From contig NZ_FNUR01000002.1 of the NCBI RefSeq assembly GCF_900108105.1, positions 350,914-414,913 of the forward strand: DNA of 64,000 bases, in the 5' to 3' direction. Position 1 is the first letter of the stretch. Every line of letters begins with the position of its first letter. The notes under the pieces are model-generated. The model did not search any database and was not told the origin of the DNA. It saw only the letters and a program-made list of their open reading frames with translations. The DNA comes from Butyrivibrio sp. Su6. GTDB taxonomy: Bacteria > Bacillota > Clostridia > Lachnospirales > Lachnospiraceae. Positions 10,102-18,549 of the stretch are shown here, in pieces. The position numbers and the translations under genes were made by a program.

Positions 10102-10476
10102 ATGGAAAATATAGTTTTATCAGAGCTTGGACATACCTGGATATTGGATATCGATGGTACTATAGTGAAGCACAACGGCTACAAGATAGATGGAGAAGAC
10201 ACTTTTTTACCTGGGGCAAAGGAATTTCTAAATGGAATTCCCAAGGAGGATATGATCGTGTTCATTACATCCAGAACAGATGAATATCGTGAAAAAACAA
10301 TAGAATTCCTGAAAAGGAATTCTATCAGATACGACAGTATCATATTTAATGCGCCCTATGGGGAGAGGATACTACTTAATGATGATAAGCCAAGCGGCCT
10401 GAAAATGGGCATGGTTCTTAATCTGAAAAGAGATTTATTTCCTGAAATAGATGTTACCATTGATGAAAAGCTGTAA
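10102..10476 (+). CDS. Small HAD-superfamily phosphatase-like protein
   Basis: This 124-residue protein has the HAD motif I as ILDIDGTIV (Asp16, Asp18) and motif II as VFITSRTDEY, and ends with LNDDKPSGL, which resembles motif III/IV. There is no large cap domain, as in small phosphatases found in capsule and hexose-activation loci. It probably removes a phosphate from a sugar-phosphate intermediate. A longer reading from 10036 lies inside the preceding gene; GAGGAG at 10092-10097 points to the ATG at 10102, two bases after the upstream stop. The substrate cannot be told from sequence. Confidence 0.75.
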   Translation: MENIVLSELGHTWILDIDGTIVKHNGYKIDGEDTFLPGAKEFLNGIPKEDMIVFITSRTDEYREKTIEFLKRNSIRYDSIIFNAPYGERILLNDDKPSGLKMGMVLNLKRDLFPEIDVTIDEKL

Positions 10477-10481
10477 CTGTT

Positions 10482-11453
10482 TCAGATAGGAAAATAGCTG
10501 TCCCCTACTTTTATCTTGCCGTCATTGTACTCACCCATGGTGCCGCTTTCTAAGATGGCTTTATAGAACTGTTCCGGAGATAATTTTTCTCTGTAATGAG
10601 GATCTCTAAAGAGGCCCGCCAGCATATCTTCAGTTTCTTGGTATTTTTCAAAGGTCGCGGCGTGATAATCTTTAGAGAGCCACTTTATATCTTCAGGAGT
10701 GATATCAGAGATATCCACAAAGAAGTTGGCATTTCTGAAGGATTTCCACTTTCTGAGCATGTATGCAGATTGGTGACGCATTGCCACAAAGGTTCCAAAG
10801 GTTTCGAACTCGGAAAAACCAAGCTTTAGATTATCGGTTCCTACAGCTGACAGAATTTTTTCATAAAAGGCATTTCCTTCAAAACTTGTTTTCTCAATTT
10901 CATCGATCATTTCAAGCATATAATCTTTATTAAATAACATATGTTCAGATATGAAGGAGTCCTGAATTATCTTGGTATAACCAAAGAGTCTCTCAATGGT
11001 GACAAAATAGCTGGTATTGTATTCAGGTTTGATATCAAAGTATGGCTTGTCATTTTCTGCGAACATGTCTATTTTTTTTACAGGAATAGTATCTACATCC
11101 CAGGAAAGGTAGTAGTCTTCTTTGCAAACTGTGGCATATGCCATCTTAAGAAACTGCTGATAATACCAGTTTACTGTGGATATGGCCTTGGTAGTGGCAG
11201 CAGCTAATATTGGATCAAAAACTTCTTTTACCTTGGAGAAAGGTACCAGAGAGTTTTCGTTTATATAATCAATCTGAAGATCGGAATCGTCAGTTTCGTT
11301 AACTAATGGTTCCAGAGAAGATGGACCTATAAATACGATCTTGCTTACAGGGAGAAATTCAAACAGGTAATGGAGTGTATCTTTTGCCCTGTTAAAATCC
11401 TCCGGGATAGCAGGAATAATGCAAGGAAACATGGTATTATTTGGATTTGTCAT
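10482..11453 (-). CDS. DUF6492-like glycosyltransferase
   Basis: The product has 323 residues. A Rossmann-like beginning (CIIPAIPEDFNRAKDTL) is followed by YLSWDVDTIP with an acidic DVD at 119-121, the expected metal/nucleotide site of GT-A enzymes. The second half (FISEHMLF, FSEFETFGTFVAM, WLSKDYHAATFEKYQE) matches the N-terminal domain of the fusion protein at the start of the window, so the two are paralogues. The start is set by GGAGG (plus-strand cctcc at 11461-11465). It converges with the HAD gene, with only five bases between the stops, and its start faces away from the next gene, so 11454-11565 probably holds divergent promoters. Confidence 0.75.
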   Translation of the reverse strand: MTNPNNTMFPCIIPAIPEDFNRAKDTLHYLFEFLPVSKIVFIGPSSLEPLVNETDDSDLQIDYINENSLVPFSKVKEVFDPILAAATTKAISTVNWYYQQFLKMAYATVCKEDYYLSWDVDTIPVKKIDMFAENDKPYFDIKPEYNTSYFVTIERLFGYTKIIQDSFISEHMLFNKDYMLEMIDEIEKTSFEGNAFYEKILSAVGTDNLKLGFSEFETFGTFVAMRHQSAYMLRKWKSFRNANFFVDISDITPEDIKWLSKDYHAATFEKYQETEDMLAGLFRDPHYREKLSPEQFYKAILESGTMGEYNDGKIKVGDSYFPI

Positions 11454-11565
11454 ACAGGTACCTCCGATATATGTATATTAGTCATTATAACAAAAATTAA
11501 CGGTATATGGTGTATAATTAAGCATAACAACGAGTTTGAATACAGTTTTGGAAGATGGAGATGTA

Positions 11566-12675
11566 ATGCATAGGATAACATCTATTGTGTGGGAACCAAG
11601 GCCTTGGTACAATGTGGAACTTGCCAAAGATATCGCACTTGTTCCGTACCTGCTTCACAAAAATCATGGATGTGAAGTTACTTTGGTGACCGGTCCTGGG
11701 GAAGAGTATACATATCTCAAATACCTTGAAGGTATAAATTTTGTAGTTCTTGAAGATAGTTCCATTGAATCTAAAAAAGAATACATACGAAAGAATATCG
11801 ACGATATCGATCTGTTCATGTTCTACGGCGTTACAAGTCATGACCTTTTGATGTCTGAGTATCTAAGAGAAATTGGTGCAAAGTGCATGAAGACCTGTGC
11901 CCTTGACATGAATATTGAGTATGCAGACAGACTTGTGTTTTATAAAGATCCATTTTTTAGCTATTTTGACAATATGGACCTTATGTGGCAGTCCGATGCT
12001 ACTATGACTAAGTTTTTGAATGAAAAATGGGACTGGAACATAGAGTGCGAGAGAAATGGTTATTATAACCTTGTAAAAGGCACAAGTGATGTGGAATATG
12101 TTCCGATAGAGGATAGAGATAACACCATATTGTATGTGGGAAGGATCATAGAGGAACAAAAAAGAGTAAAGACTCTTCTTGATGCTTTTGCGCTTGTATC
12201 TCATGAGCTTCCTGAATGGAAATTAAAGTTGATAGGTCCCATCGATCCTGAAATGTTTGAGTATCTGGATATGTTTATGGAATATCATTCGGAGATATCG
12301 GATCGCGTCATAATAGTTGATAATATAAGTGACAAAGAAGAGCTTCACAGAGAATATGAGAGAGCCAAGATATTTGCTTCCACCAGCGATATGGAAGGTG
12401 GAGTTCCAAATGCCATGACAGAAGCACTGTGTACAGGATGTGTTATGGCTATCACTCAGATAGAGTCTTATAAAGACTGCATTGGAGAAAACGAGGCAGG
12501 TCTTAGCGCTCCTATCGGTGATGCAGAGAACTTTTCTAAGATACTTCTTGAACTTTGCAAAGAACGGGACTTAAGCAAAATGTCAAAAGCCTCTTATAAC
12601 AGGGGAAAAGAGCTGTTTAACCTTGAAAAGATTGCCGGGGATATATATGGGAAACTTTGTGCTGGAGGGTTTTAA
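11566..12675 (+). CDS. GT4-family glycosyltransferase
   Basis: This 369-residue GT-B enzyme begins HRITSIVWEPRPWYNVELA, similar to the start of the GT4 module in the protein at 1619-4471. The C-terminal half has ILYVGRIIEEQKRVKTLLDA from about residue 187 and STSDMEGGVPNAMTEALC near 272, the usual donor-binding ExxxxxxxE-like region. A TTG at 11536 would add ten residues, but GGAG at 11557-11560 sits five bases before the ATG at 11566. It overlaps the following gene by 29 bases. It probably transfers one sugar of the same glycan; donor and acceptor are unknown. Confidence 0.82.
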   Translation: MHRITSIVWEPRPWYNVELAKDIALVPYLLHKNHGCEVTLVTGPGEEYTYLKYLEGINFVVLEDSSIESKKEYIRKNIDDIDLFMFYGVTSHDLLMSEYLREIGAKCMKTCALDMNIEYADRLVFYKDPFFSYFDNMDLMWQSDATMTKFLNEKWDWNIECERNGYYNLVKGTSDVEYVPIEDRDNTILYVGRIIEEQKRVKTLLDAFALVSHELPEWKLKLIGPIDPEMFEYLDMFMEYHSEISDRVIIVDNISDKEELHREYERAKIFASTSDMEGGVPNAMTEALCTGCVMAITQIESYKDCIGENEAGLSAPIGDAENFSKILLELCKERDLSKMSKASYNRGKELFNLEKIAGDIYGKLCAGGF

Positions 12676-13270
12676 ATATCTTTATAAAAGTGAAGAGGGT
12701 GATGAAGTATTGCTGGATCTTGAGGACTGGTTCTCTAACAAGGGAAGGGTTCCTTTTCACGATTACTTTGATAATATCACGGTATCAACGCTGATTCTAA
12801 ATAATCTTGATGCCCATTCTTCATTCTGCGGCTCAGATCAGATGATATCTCGGTATGACATTTGCTTTGGGATGCTAGATACAATGTTTATAAGAGAGCA
12901 TACAAGGAGCAAGGACGCCAAGCATATTACCGAATATGGCGCATCCAACGATTATATACAAAAACATTTCCTGAATATTTTATCTGAGTTAAAGCCGGAA
13001 TCAGAATATAGTAAGGGGTGTGATGAAAGAAAAAGCGACATGGTAGTTGTAAATGGTGTAGGAAAGTGTCCGGAGCCGGAAGCAGCTGTTCATAAGGCCT
13101 ATGAAAACCTAAAGGATGGTGGACTTCTTTTGGCTATGTGCATTGGAGATACATCTCTCAGGCAGGAGATGGAGAGAGCGTTCCCAAATGAAAAGAAATA
13201 TCTACTTGCGCCGGACTGCGCAATCTGGAAAGTGAGAAAAAAGGATGAACGTAATTACTGCACTGAATAA
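12647..13270 (+). CDS. Methyltransferase-like protein of unknown function
   Basis: The product has 207 residues. Its first 60 residues (MGNFVLEGFKYLYK, RVPFHDYFDN) resemble the N-terminus of the protein at 1619-4471, so the domain exists both alone and fused. The tail DMVVVNGVGKCPEP and YENLKDGGLLLAMC look like the later strands of a class I methyltransferase, but the first glycine-rich SAM loop is not obvious, so it may be inactive or bind another ligand. A TTG at 12623 is possible; the ATG at 12647 after GCCGGGG is preferred. It overlaps both neighbours (29 and 26 bases), indicating tight translational coupling to the GT4 and GT8 genes. Confidence 0.6.
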   Translation: MGNFVLEGFKYLYKSEEGDEVLLDLEDWFSNKGRVPFHDYFDNITVSTLILNNLDAHSSFCGSDQMISRYDICFGMLDTMFIREHTRSKDAKHITEYGASNDYIQKHFLNILSELKPESEYSKGCDERKSDMVVVNGVGKCPEPEAAVHKAYENLKDGGLLLAMCIGDTSLRQEMERAFPNEKKYLLAPDCAIWKVRKKDERNYCTE

Positions 13271-14195
13271 AAAGTATATTCCATATACTCTTGTAATGCT
13301 TACATCCCTTGGCATTAATTCAAAAGAGAAAGTTGATGCATATCTTCTACATAGTGAACTCACGGGGCAAGATGAAGAGTTTCTACAGGGAGCATTGGAT
13401 GAATATGACGTAAATATTCATCTCGTTGCGGTAGATAGGAGTAAGTTCAGTGACAGGCTTCCAAGAAATGATCAGTGGAGCATTGAAACATATTTTAGAC
13501 TAATGATGCTTGAAGTACTGCCCAAAAGTGTATCAAGAGCTCTTTATCTTGATGGAGATATGGTTATCAATAAAGCCTTAGATGACCTTTATAATATGGC
13601 CTTTGCCGGTAAAGAAATAATTGCCTGTGATGACAAGGGAGGTTTTAATCAAAAAGAGGGCTATGGTCCAAAGCACAACGAGATGTTTAGAGAAGCCTAC
13701 AAGCATGGTTATAGATATTTCAATGCGGGGGTTATGCTTCTTAATCTGGAGCTAATGCGCGGGAGATATTCCTTTAAAACATATCTTGATGCCTTTGAAG
13801 CCTGGGATTATAAGATGGAAGCGCCCGATCAGGATATTCTTAATTGGGTACACTGGAAAAATGTCGGTTATGTCGATTTTGCATATTATGACCTTTTTGC
13901 AAGAGTTGCGCATACTTCAGGGATAACCTACGAAGAAGTAAAAAAAGATGTGGCAATAGTGCATTTCCCCGGTGCAAAACCATGGGAGAATGCCAATTAT
14001 CATTATGATATTGAAAAATTGTGGTGGGATTATGCGAAGAAAACACCTCTTTATATGAGGCTTTTGGAGGAATTCGTTGAATCTGCCGTTACAGATGATT
14101 CCATAGAGCATTTTATGAGAAGCCTTGATGAGAAAAACAGGACTCAGGCTGATCTGCTTCAGCAGCTTATGGCAAAAGTTAAAGAGATCATGTAA
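13245..14195 (+). CDS. GT8-family glycosyltransferase (LgtC-like)
   Basis: This 316-residue protein is a clear GT8 member: NVITALNKKYIPYTLVMLTS at the start, RALYLDGDMVI with the DGD metal site at 103-105, YFNAGVMLLNL, and PDQDILN followed by IVHFPGAKPW. Family members use UDP-glucose or UDP-galactose with retention of configuration. The C-terminal 50 residues form a helix likely to contact membrane or partner. It overlaps the preceding gene by 26 bases and is followed 11 bases later by a GT2 gene, so it belongs to the same transcript. Substrate assignment is inference. Confidence 0.88.
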   Translation: MNVITALNKKYIPYTLVMLTSLGINSKEKVDAYLLHSELTGQDEEFLQGALDEYDVNIHLVAVDRSKFSDRLPRNDQWSIETYFRLMMLEVLPKSVSRALYLDGDMVINKALDDLYNMAFAGKEIIACDDKGGFNQKEGYGPKHNEMFREAYKHGYRYFNAGVMLLNLELMRGRYSFKTYLDAFEAWDYKMEAPDQDILNWVHWKNVGYVDFAYYDLFARVAHTSGITYEEVKKDVAIVHFPGAKPWENANYHYDIEKLWWDYAKKTPLYMRLLEEFVESAVTDDSIEHFMRSLDEKNRTQADLLQQLMAKVKEIM

Positions 14196-14206
14196 AGGAT
14201 TTGTAT

Positions 14207-15046
14207 ATGGTAACTGTTTTTACGCCTACATACAACAGGGCATATAGGCTGGAACAACTTTATAATTCCCTCAAGAGGCAGACTTCCAAAGATTTCGAAT
14301 GGATTGTTATAAATGATGGAAGCACAGATAATACTGATGAGCTTTTTGAAATCTGGCTCAGAGAAGAAAATGATTTCTCTATTATTTACAGGAAAGTAGA
14401 AAATGGTGGAAAGCACAGAGGAATCAACAAGGCAGTTCAAATGGCTTCAAGCAACGCTTTTTTTATCGTTGATAGTGATGATTATATCCTGGATGATGCC
14501 ATAGAGAAGGTTAACAGATGGTTTTCCCAGATTGCAGATGATGATTCTTTTGCAGCGGTCAGCGGACTTAAAAGCGAGCCGAATATGAAGCCTGTTGGCG
14601 GATATGGAAAGTTTGAAGGGGAATACGTGGATTGCACCAATCTCCAGAGACATCTGTATAACCTGCTAGATGATAAAGCTGAAGTTTACAAGACTAGCAT
14701 TTTAAAAAAATATCCATTTCCTGAGTTTGAGGGCGAAAAGTTTGTTCCCGAGTCTCTGATCTGGGACAGTATTGCAAGAGATGGGTACAAGATCAGGTGG
14801 TTTAATGAGATCATTTATATATGCGAATATCTGCCTGATGGACTTTCAGCAAGTTCAGACAAGAAATTCATGGAAAGTCCAAGAGGTTTTATTGCTTATT
14901 TGAACATGCTGGAAACAGTCCATGATCCAAGGGAAGTGGATGTATTCAGGCTTCAGTTTTATCAGAATATTATCAATACCTATGGTACGGACAGACTTAT
15001 CGAGATCATCAATATAGCTAATAAGATGAAGGAAGAACAAAAGTAA
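14207..15046 (+). CDS. GT2-family glycosyltransferase
   Basis: The product has 279 residues with a standard GT-A inverting fold: VTVFTPTYNRAYRLEQLYN at 2-20, VINDGSTDNT at 34-43, FIVDSDDY with the DSDD metal motif at 89-92, and VPESLIWD in the acceptor half. There are no membrane segments. AAGGA at 14195-14199 fits the ATG at 14207 better than the TTG six bases earlier. It is similar in layout to short GT2 enzymes of Gram-positive capsule loci. One base separates its stop from the next gene's start. Confidence 0.88.
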   Translation: MVTVFTPTYNRAYRLEQLYNSLKRQTSKDFEWIVINDGSTDNTDELFEIWLREENDFSIIYRKVENGGKHRGINKAVQMASSNAFFIVDSDDYILDDAIEKVNRWFSQIADDDSFAAVSGLKSEPNMKPVGGYGKFEGEYVDCTNLQRHLYNLLDDKAEVYKTSILKKYPFPEFEGEKFVPESLIWDSIARDGYKIRWFNEIIYICEYLPDGLSASSDKKFMESPRGFIAYLNMLETVHDPREVDVFRLQFYQNIINTYGTDRLIEIINIANKMKEEQK

Positions 15047-15047
15047 T

Positions 15048-16217
15048 ATGAATATCTTATTTTTGGACTGGAAGAGCATAGGAAACGAAGATCTGATACA
15101 GGCTGCAAAAAAGCTGGGGATATCGGTTACTTCCTATGGCTTTGACAATCATATAGATGATGATGACAAAGAATTCATGGAAAAGTTTAAAGAGGATATA
15201 GGGAATTTAAACTTTGATTTTGTCCTTTCTTTTAACTATTTCCCCGTTATTTCCAAGGTTTGCAATGAACTTGGTATCAAATATGCGGCATGGGTATATG
15301 ACAATCCTGCTGTCAGGCTTTTTTCCTACACCCTGATAAATAAGTGCAATTATATTTTTGTATTTGATTCGCAGATGTACGAGTTGTTTGCCGGTCAGGG
15401 ATTTAGAAATGTTTTTTATCTTCCTATGGCGGCGGCGGTAGAGAGATACGACTCCATTACTGTTACTGATGATATGGCAGGAAAATATGGCGGAGAAATT
15501 TCCTTTGTGGGACGGTTATATACTGAAGACCACACATATTATGACAGGCTGGAGGGCAGGATTTCAGAGTATACCAAGGGCTATTTGGATGGACTTATTA
15601 AGTCTCAAATGGAAATCCAAGGAGTTAACATTATTGAGAATTCCCTTACAGAGCGTGTCATAGCAGAGATGGAAAAGGTTCTGGAGATAAAGCCCGGATA
15701 CGACAGCGTTGTAACCTATGAATACCTTTATGCCAATTACGTCATCAACAGAAAAATTACTGCACTTGAGAGAAGTGAGTTTATAAGAGAAATTGGAAAA
15801 AAATACCCTGTAAAGCTTTATACCGGGGATGGGACTTTTAGTGCAGAAGGCGTAGACAACAGGGGAGAAGCAGATTATTACCTTGAGATGCCCATTGTAT
15901 TCAAAACTTCTGCCATTAACCTAAACATCTCATTAAGGAGCATTCAAAAGGGCATTCCGCTTAGAGCGATGGATATCATGGGGTGTGGTGGATTTCTTTT
16001 GTCTAACTATCAGGAGGACTATCTTAGATTCTTTGTTCCCGGCGAAGACTTTGTCTACTATGAGAGCAAAAGAGACCTTATGGAGAAGATAGAATATTAC
16101 CTCGGTCATGAAGATGAAAGAAGAGATATAGCAAGGAGAGGCCACGACAAGATTTTGGCCGATCACACATATGAAGGGCGCCTGCAGGATATAATTGACA
16201 TAGTGACTAAGGGGTGA
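15048..16217 (+). CDS. DUF3880/CgeB-like glycosyltransferase, copy 1
   Basis: This 389-residue GT-B protein has an N-terminal DUF3880-like half (FVLSFNYFPVISKVCNELG, AAWVYDNP) and a C-terminal CgeB-like half with ISFVGRLY, INLNISLRSIQKGIPLRAMD and IMGCGGFLLSNYQED. Family members are linked to spore-coat glycosylation (CgeB) and maturation of surface glycans. It is one of three paralogues in the window (also 16220-17383 and 23889-25037). The ATG overlaps nothing and lies one base after the GT2 stop. The donor is unknown. Confidence 0.82.
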   Translation: MNILFLDWKSIGNEDLIQAAKKLGISVTSYGFDNHIDDDDKEFMEKFKEDIGNLNFDFVLSFNYFPVISKVCNELGIKYAAWVYDNPAVRLFSYTLINKCNYIFVFDSQMYELFAGQGFRNVFYLPMAAAVERYDSITVTDDMAGKYGGEISFVGRLYTEDHTYYDRLEGRISEYTKGYLDGLIKSQMEIQGVNIIENSLTERVIAEMEKVLEIKPGYDSVVTYEYLYANYVINRKITALERSEFIREIGKKYPVKLYTGDGTFSAEGVDNRGEADYYLEMPIVFKTSAINLNISLRSIQKGIPLRAMDIMGCGGFLLSNYQEDYLRFFVPGEDFVYYESKRDLMEKIEYYLGHEDERRDIARRGHDKILADHTYEGRLQDIIDIVTKG

Positions 16218-16219
16218 AT

Positions 16220-17383
16220 ATGGGCACAGTCTATGGACTATTGTATTTAAATGAAATTAAATATGATGACATTGCATGGACTATGCTTAATTCCGGCAGG
16301 GACATAAAGGTTATCGACACGAAGATTTCTATTCACAGCAAGGCACATAACGATACCTGCAAGGTAAAAGAACTGCTGACAAAAGATAAGATTGATGTTG
16401 CCATAACCATGGATTTTTCACCGGCTGTCAGTGATGCCTGTGAAGACCTGGGAATTAAGTATGTTTCCTGGATATATGATATGCCCCAGCAGGAACTGTA
16501 TGAGAAGCAGGTAGGAAATGGCTGTAACTATATCTTTTCCTTTGACAAGATTCAGGTGGAACAGGTAAAAAAAGCCGGAGGAAAGCATGTTTTTTACCAG
16601 CCTCTTGCTACAAATGTCTATAGAAATACAGGACTTGTAATAAATTCTGACGATGAGGCCAGGTTTTCCTGCGATGTTTCTTTTGTTGGAAGTCTTTATA
16701 GCGATAACAGCTATAAAGATGTCATGGAGAAAGCATCAGATAGTACAAGGAGAGAAATTGAAGCTATAGTAAATAGTTCTTTTGGTATATGGGATGGAAA
16801 GAACAGGATAAATGGTAGGCTTTCCGCGGAAGCTGTTTCAGAGCTGTGGAAGATATATGGCGGAAACGAGGCAGATGAATTTTTGATGGACAAGGATGAA
16901 TATCTTGGAGCAAGATTATTTGCAAGATACATTTCTTTTTTGGAAAGAAGCTGCATACTAGAGTCGCTGTCCGATTATGATGTGAGACTTCATACAAATG
17001 ATGCGTCGGTTGATGTTTCCGGAGTTAAGGTTGGAGGCAGACTTTCCTATGATGAAGAACTTCCAAGGATGTACTATCTCAGTAAGATAAATCTTAATAT
17101 ATCCCTTCATTCCATCTTATCAGGGGTACCCCTTAGGGTATTTGATATTATGGGAGTTGGCGGGTTTATGCTGAGTAGTTATCAGCCTGAAATAGAGGAG
17201 CTCTTTACTATCGGAAGGGATATAGAAGTATTCCATGATATAGATGAGCTTCATGATAAGGTCAGCTTTTACCTTTCTAACGAAAGAGCAAGGCTTCAGA
17301 TAGCACTAAACGGCTATAAGCATGTAAGTGAGAAGTATAGCTACGATAAAGCCCTTGGAAGTATACTGGCAAAGATTGGATGA
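16220..17383 (+). CDS. DUF3880/CgeB-like glycosyltransferase, copy 2
   Basis: The product has 387 residues and the same layout as its upstream neighbour: VAITMDFSPAVSDACEDLG, WIYDMPQQEL, then VSFVGSLY, INLNISLHSILSGVPLRVFD and IMGVGGFMLSSYQPE. It is clearly a tandem paralogue but well diverged, so the two probably add different sugars or link to different positions. A GTG at 16214 is possible; GGGG at 16211-16214 fits the ATG at 16220 better. The gene ends the plus-strand run and converges with the minus-strand gene starting at 18409. Confidence 0.8.
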   Translation: MGTVYGLLYLNEIKYDDIAWTMLNSGRDIKVIDTKISIHSKAHNDTCKVKELLTKDKIDVAITMDFSPAVSDACEDLGIKYVSWIYDMPQQELYEKQVGNGCNYIFSFDKIQVEQVKKAGGKHVFYQPLATNVYRNTGLVINSDDEARFSCDVSFVGSLYSDNSYKDVMEKASDSTRREIEAIVNSSFGIWDGKNRINGRLSAEAVSELWKIYGGNEADEFLMDKDEYLGARLFARYISFLERSCILESLSDYDVRLHTNDASVDVSGVKVGGRLSYDEELPRMYYLSKINLNISLHSILSGVPLRVFDIMGVGGFMLSSYQPEIEELFTIGRDIEVFHDIDELHDKVSFYLSNERARLQIALNGYKHVSEKYSYDKALGSILAKIG

Positions 17384-17461
17384 TTCATATATAGAAAAGC
17401 TCATCTGAGATCATGCGGTTTTCTGGATTTTACTATCATGAAGGAATGCGACAGACGTTTT

Positions 17462-18409
17462 TTATGAATTTCTAAGTACTGAAATAAAGTTAAGAACGTC
17501 CTCATCAAACTTTGCTTTCTCTGAAGCAATAAAGCTCCTATAGTCAGCAAAGGCATTCTGATGTTGAAGGAAGTTGTCACAGATGTCATGCATCAGATCA
17601 TTTATGTCATCCAGCTGGCTTGCAGGATCGTCAAACTTATATTTTTCAGGAATCGGCACATCCTCATGGAAGGCTGCTGATCCTTTTTTGTTTGTTATAA
17701 CAACGCAGCCATCGGCAGCAGCTTCTCTGGGAATCCTGTCTTTGCCGGGATGATTTCCAAAATCAACATATAACTTGGAACTCTGCATTGTGAGTATCAT
17801 ATGTGGCAGATCCATTTTTACCAAAGGAATCCAATTAAGCCAGGAAGCTTTTTCTATAAGCGGTTTGATCTCGGTAAAGCCCTTGGCCGGGTTGTATAAA
17901 GCATTATTCATGCGGCCTTCAGCAGGATAGATGAATTTGCCGTGTTCTTCATTTATATAATCAGAAAGATAAATCCCATTTGCTTCAGGAAACATCTTTT
18001 TGACGTATTCTATAGAGTAACGAGACTGAAATAGGTGAAGGAAAACGTTGTCTTTTATAAAATCAACGTTGCACTCATTGGTGGATGTGATGTAATTATC
18101 AACACTCATCCACCAGAGGGCAATCTTGGCGCGCTTTATGTGCATCATACTAAAGGTGAGACCTTCAGGGAAAATAACAATGTTTCCTGCTCTGTCAATC
18201 TCATCAATATCTGAACGGCTTTCAGTGTTATAAACGAGATAAGGAGTGGGAGTTACGGCGTTTTCAATGATGTTATAAGGCTCTTCTAAATTGACATAGC
18301 ACATGTAGGCCTTTACATTAGACAGCCTGTTTATGGCATTACACAGCTGATGAGCCAACTCAGGACCTCCACTTATTCTGTTTTGGGGTGAAATTATGTA
18401 GATTGTCAT
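17462..18409 (-). CDS. GT-B-like glycosyltransferase, family uncertain
   Basis: This 315-residue protein begins TIYIISPQNRISGGPELAHQ, the glycine-rich acceptor loop typical of GT4-type enzymes, and later has KLYVDFGNHPGKDRIPREAA followed by DGCVVITNKKGSAAF, which matches the donor-site half of GT-B proteins where REAA replaces the more common PEAM. It is shorter than most GT4 enzymes. A TTG at 18415 abuts the GGAGG site (plus-strand cctcc at 18416-18420); the ATG at 18409 has a six-base spacing and is preferred. It is a single-gene minus-strand transcript inside a plus-strand locus. Confidence 0.65.
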   Translation of the reverse strand: MTIYIISPQNRISGGPELAHQLCNAINRLSNVKAYMCYVNLEEPYNIIENAVTPTPYLVYNTESRSDIDEIDRAGNIVIFPEGLTFSMMHIKRAKIALWWMSVDNYITSTNECNVDFIKDNVFLHLFQSRYSIEYVKKMFPEANGIYLSDYINEEHGKFIYPAEGRMNNALYNPAKGFTEIKPLIEKASWLNWIPLVKMDLPHMILTMQSSKLYVDFGNHPGKDRIPREAAADGCVVITNKKGSAAFHEDVPIPEKYKFDDPASQLDDINDLMHDICDNFLQHQNAFADYRSFIASEKAKFDEDVLNFISVLRNS

Positions 18410-18461
18410 TCTCAACCTCCGTAAAGTCCCATGGGGATAAACTAATTATACTACGTTACGC

Positions 18462-18490
18462 TGTTTATTGGCATATAACTATGATAAAAT
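18462..18490 (+). promoter_or_regulatory. Possible sigma-A promoter for the gene at 18550
   Basis: TGTTTA at 18462-18467 and TAAAAT at 18485-18490 are separated by 17 bases, about 60 bases before the ATG at 18550. The -35 hexamer is weak. The location, between divergent genes, supports a promoter. Confidence 0.35.
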
Positions 18491-18549
18491 ATACTTAAAT
18501 ATACGTTATAACGATTGCAGAAGAGTGTGACAGGAGTTCTCAAATAAGT

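Noticed and set aside
11496..11518. Promoter with TATAAT at 11513 for the GT4 gene
   Set aside because: The -10 hexamer is perfect but there is no -35 at normal spacing, so it is not listed as a feature.
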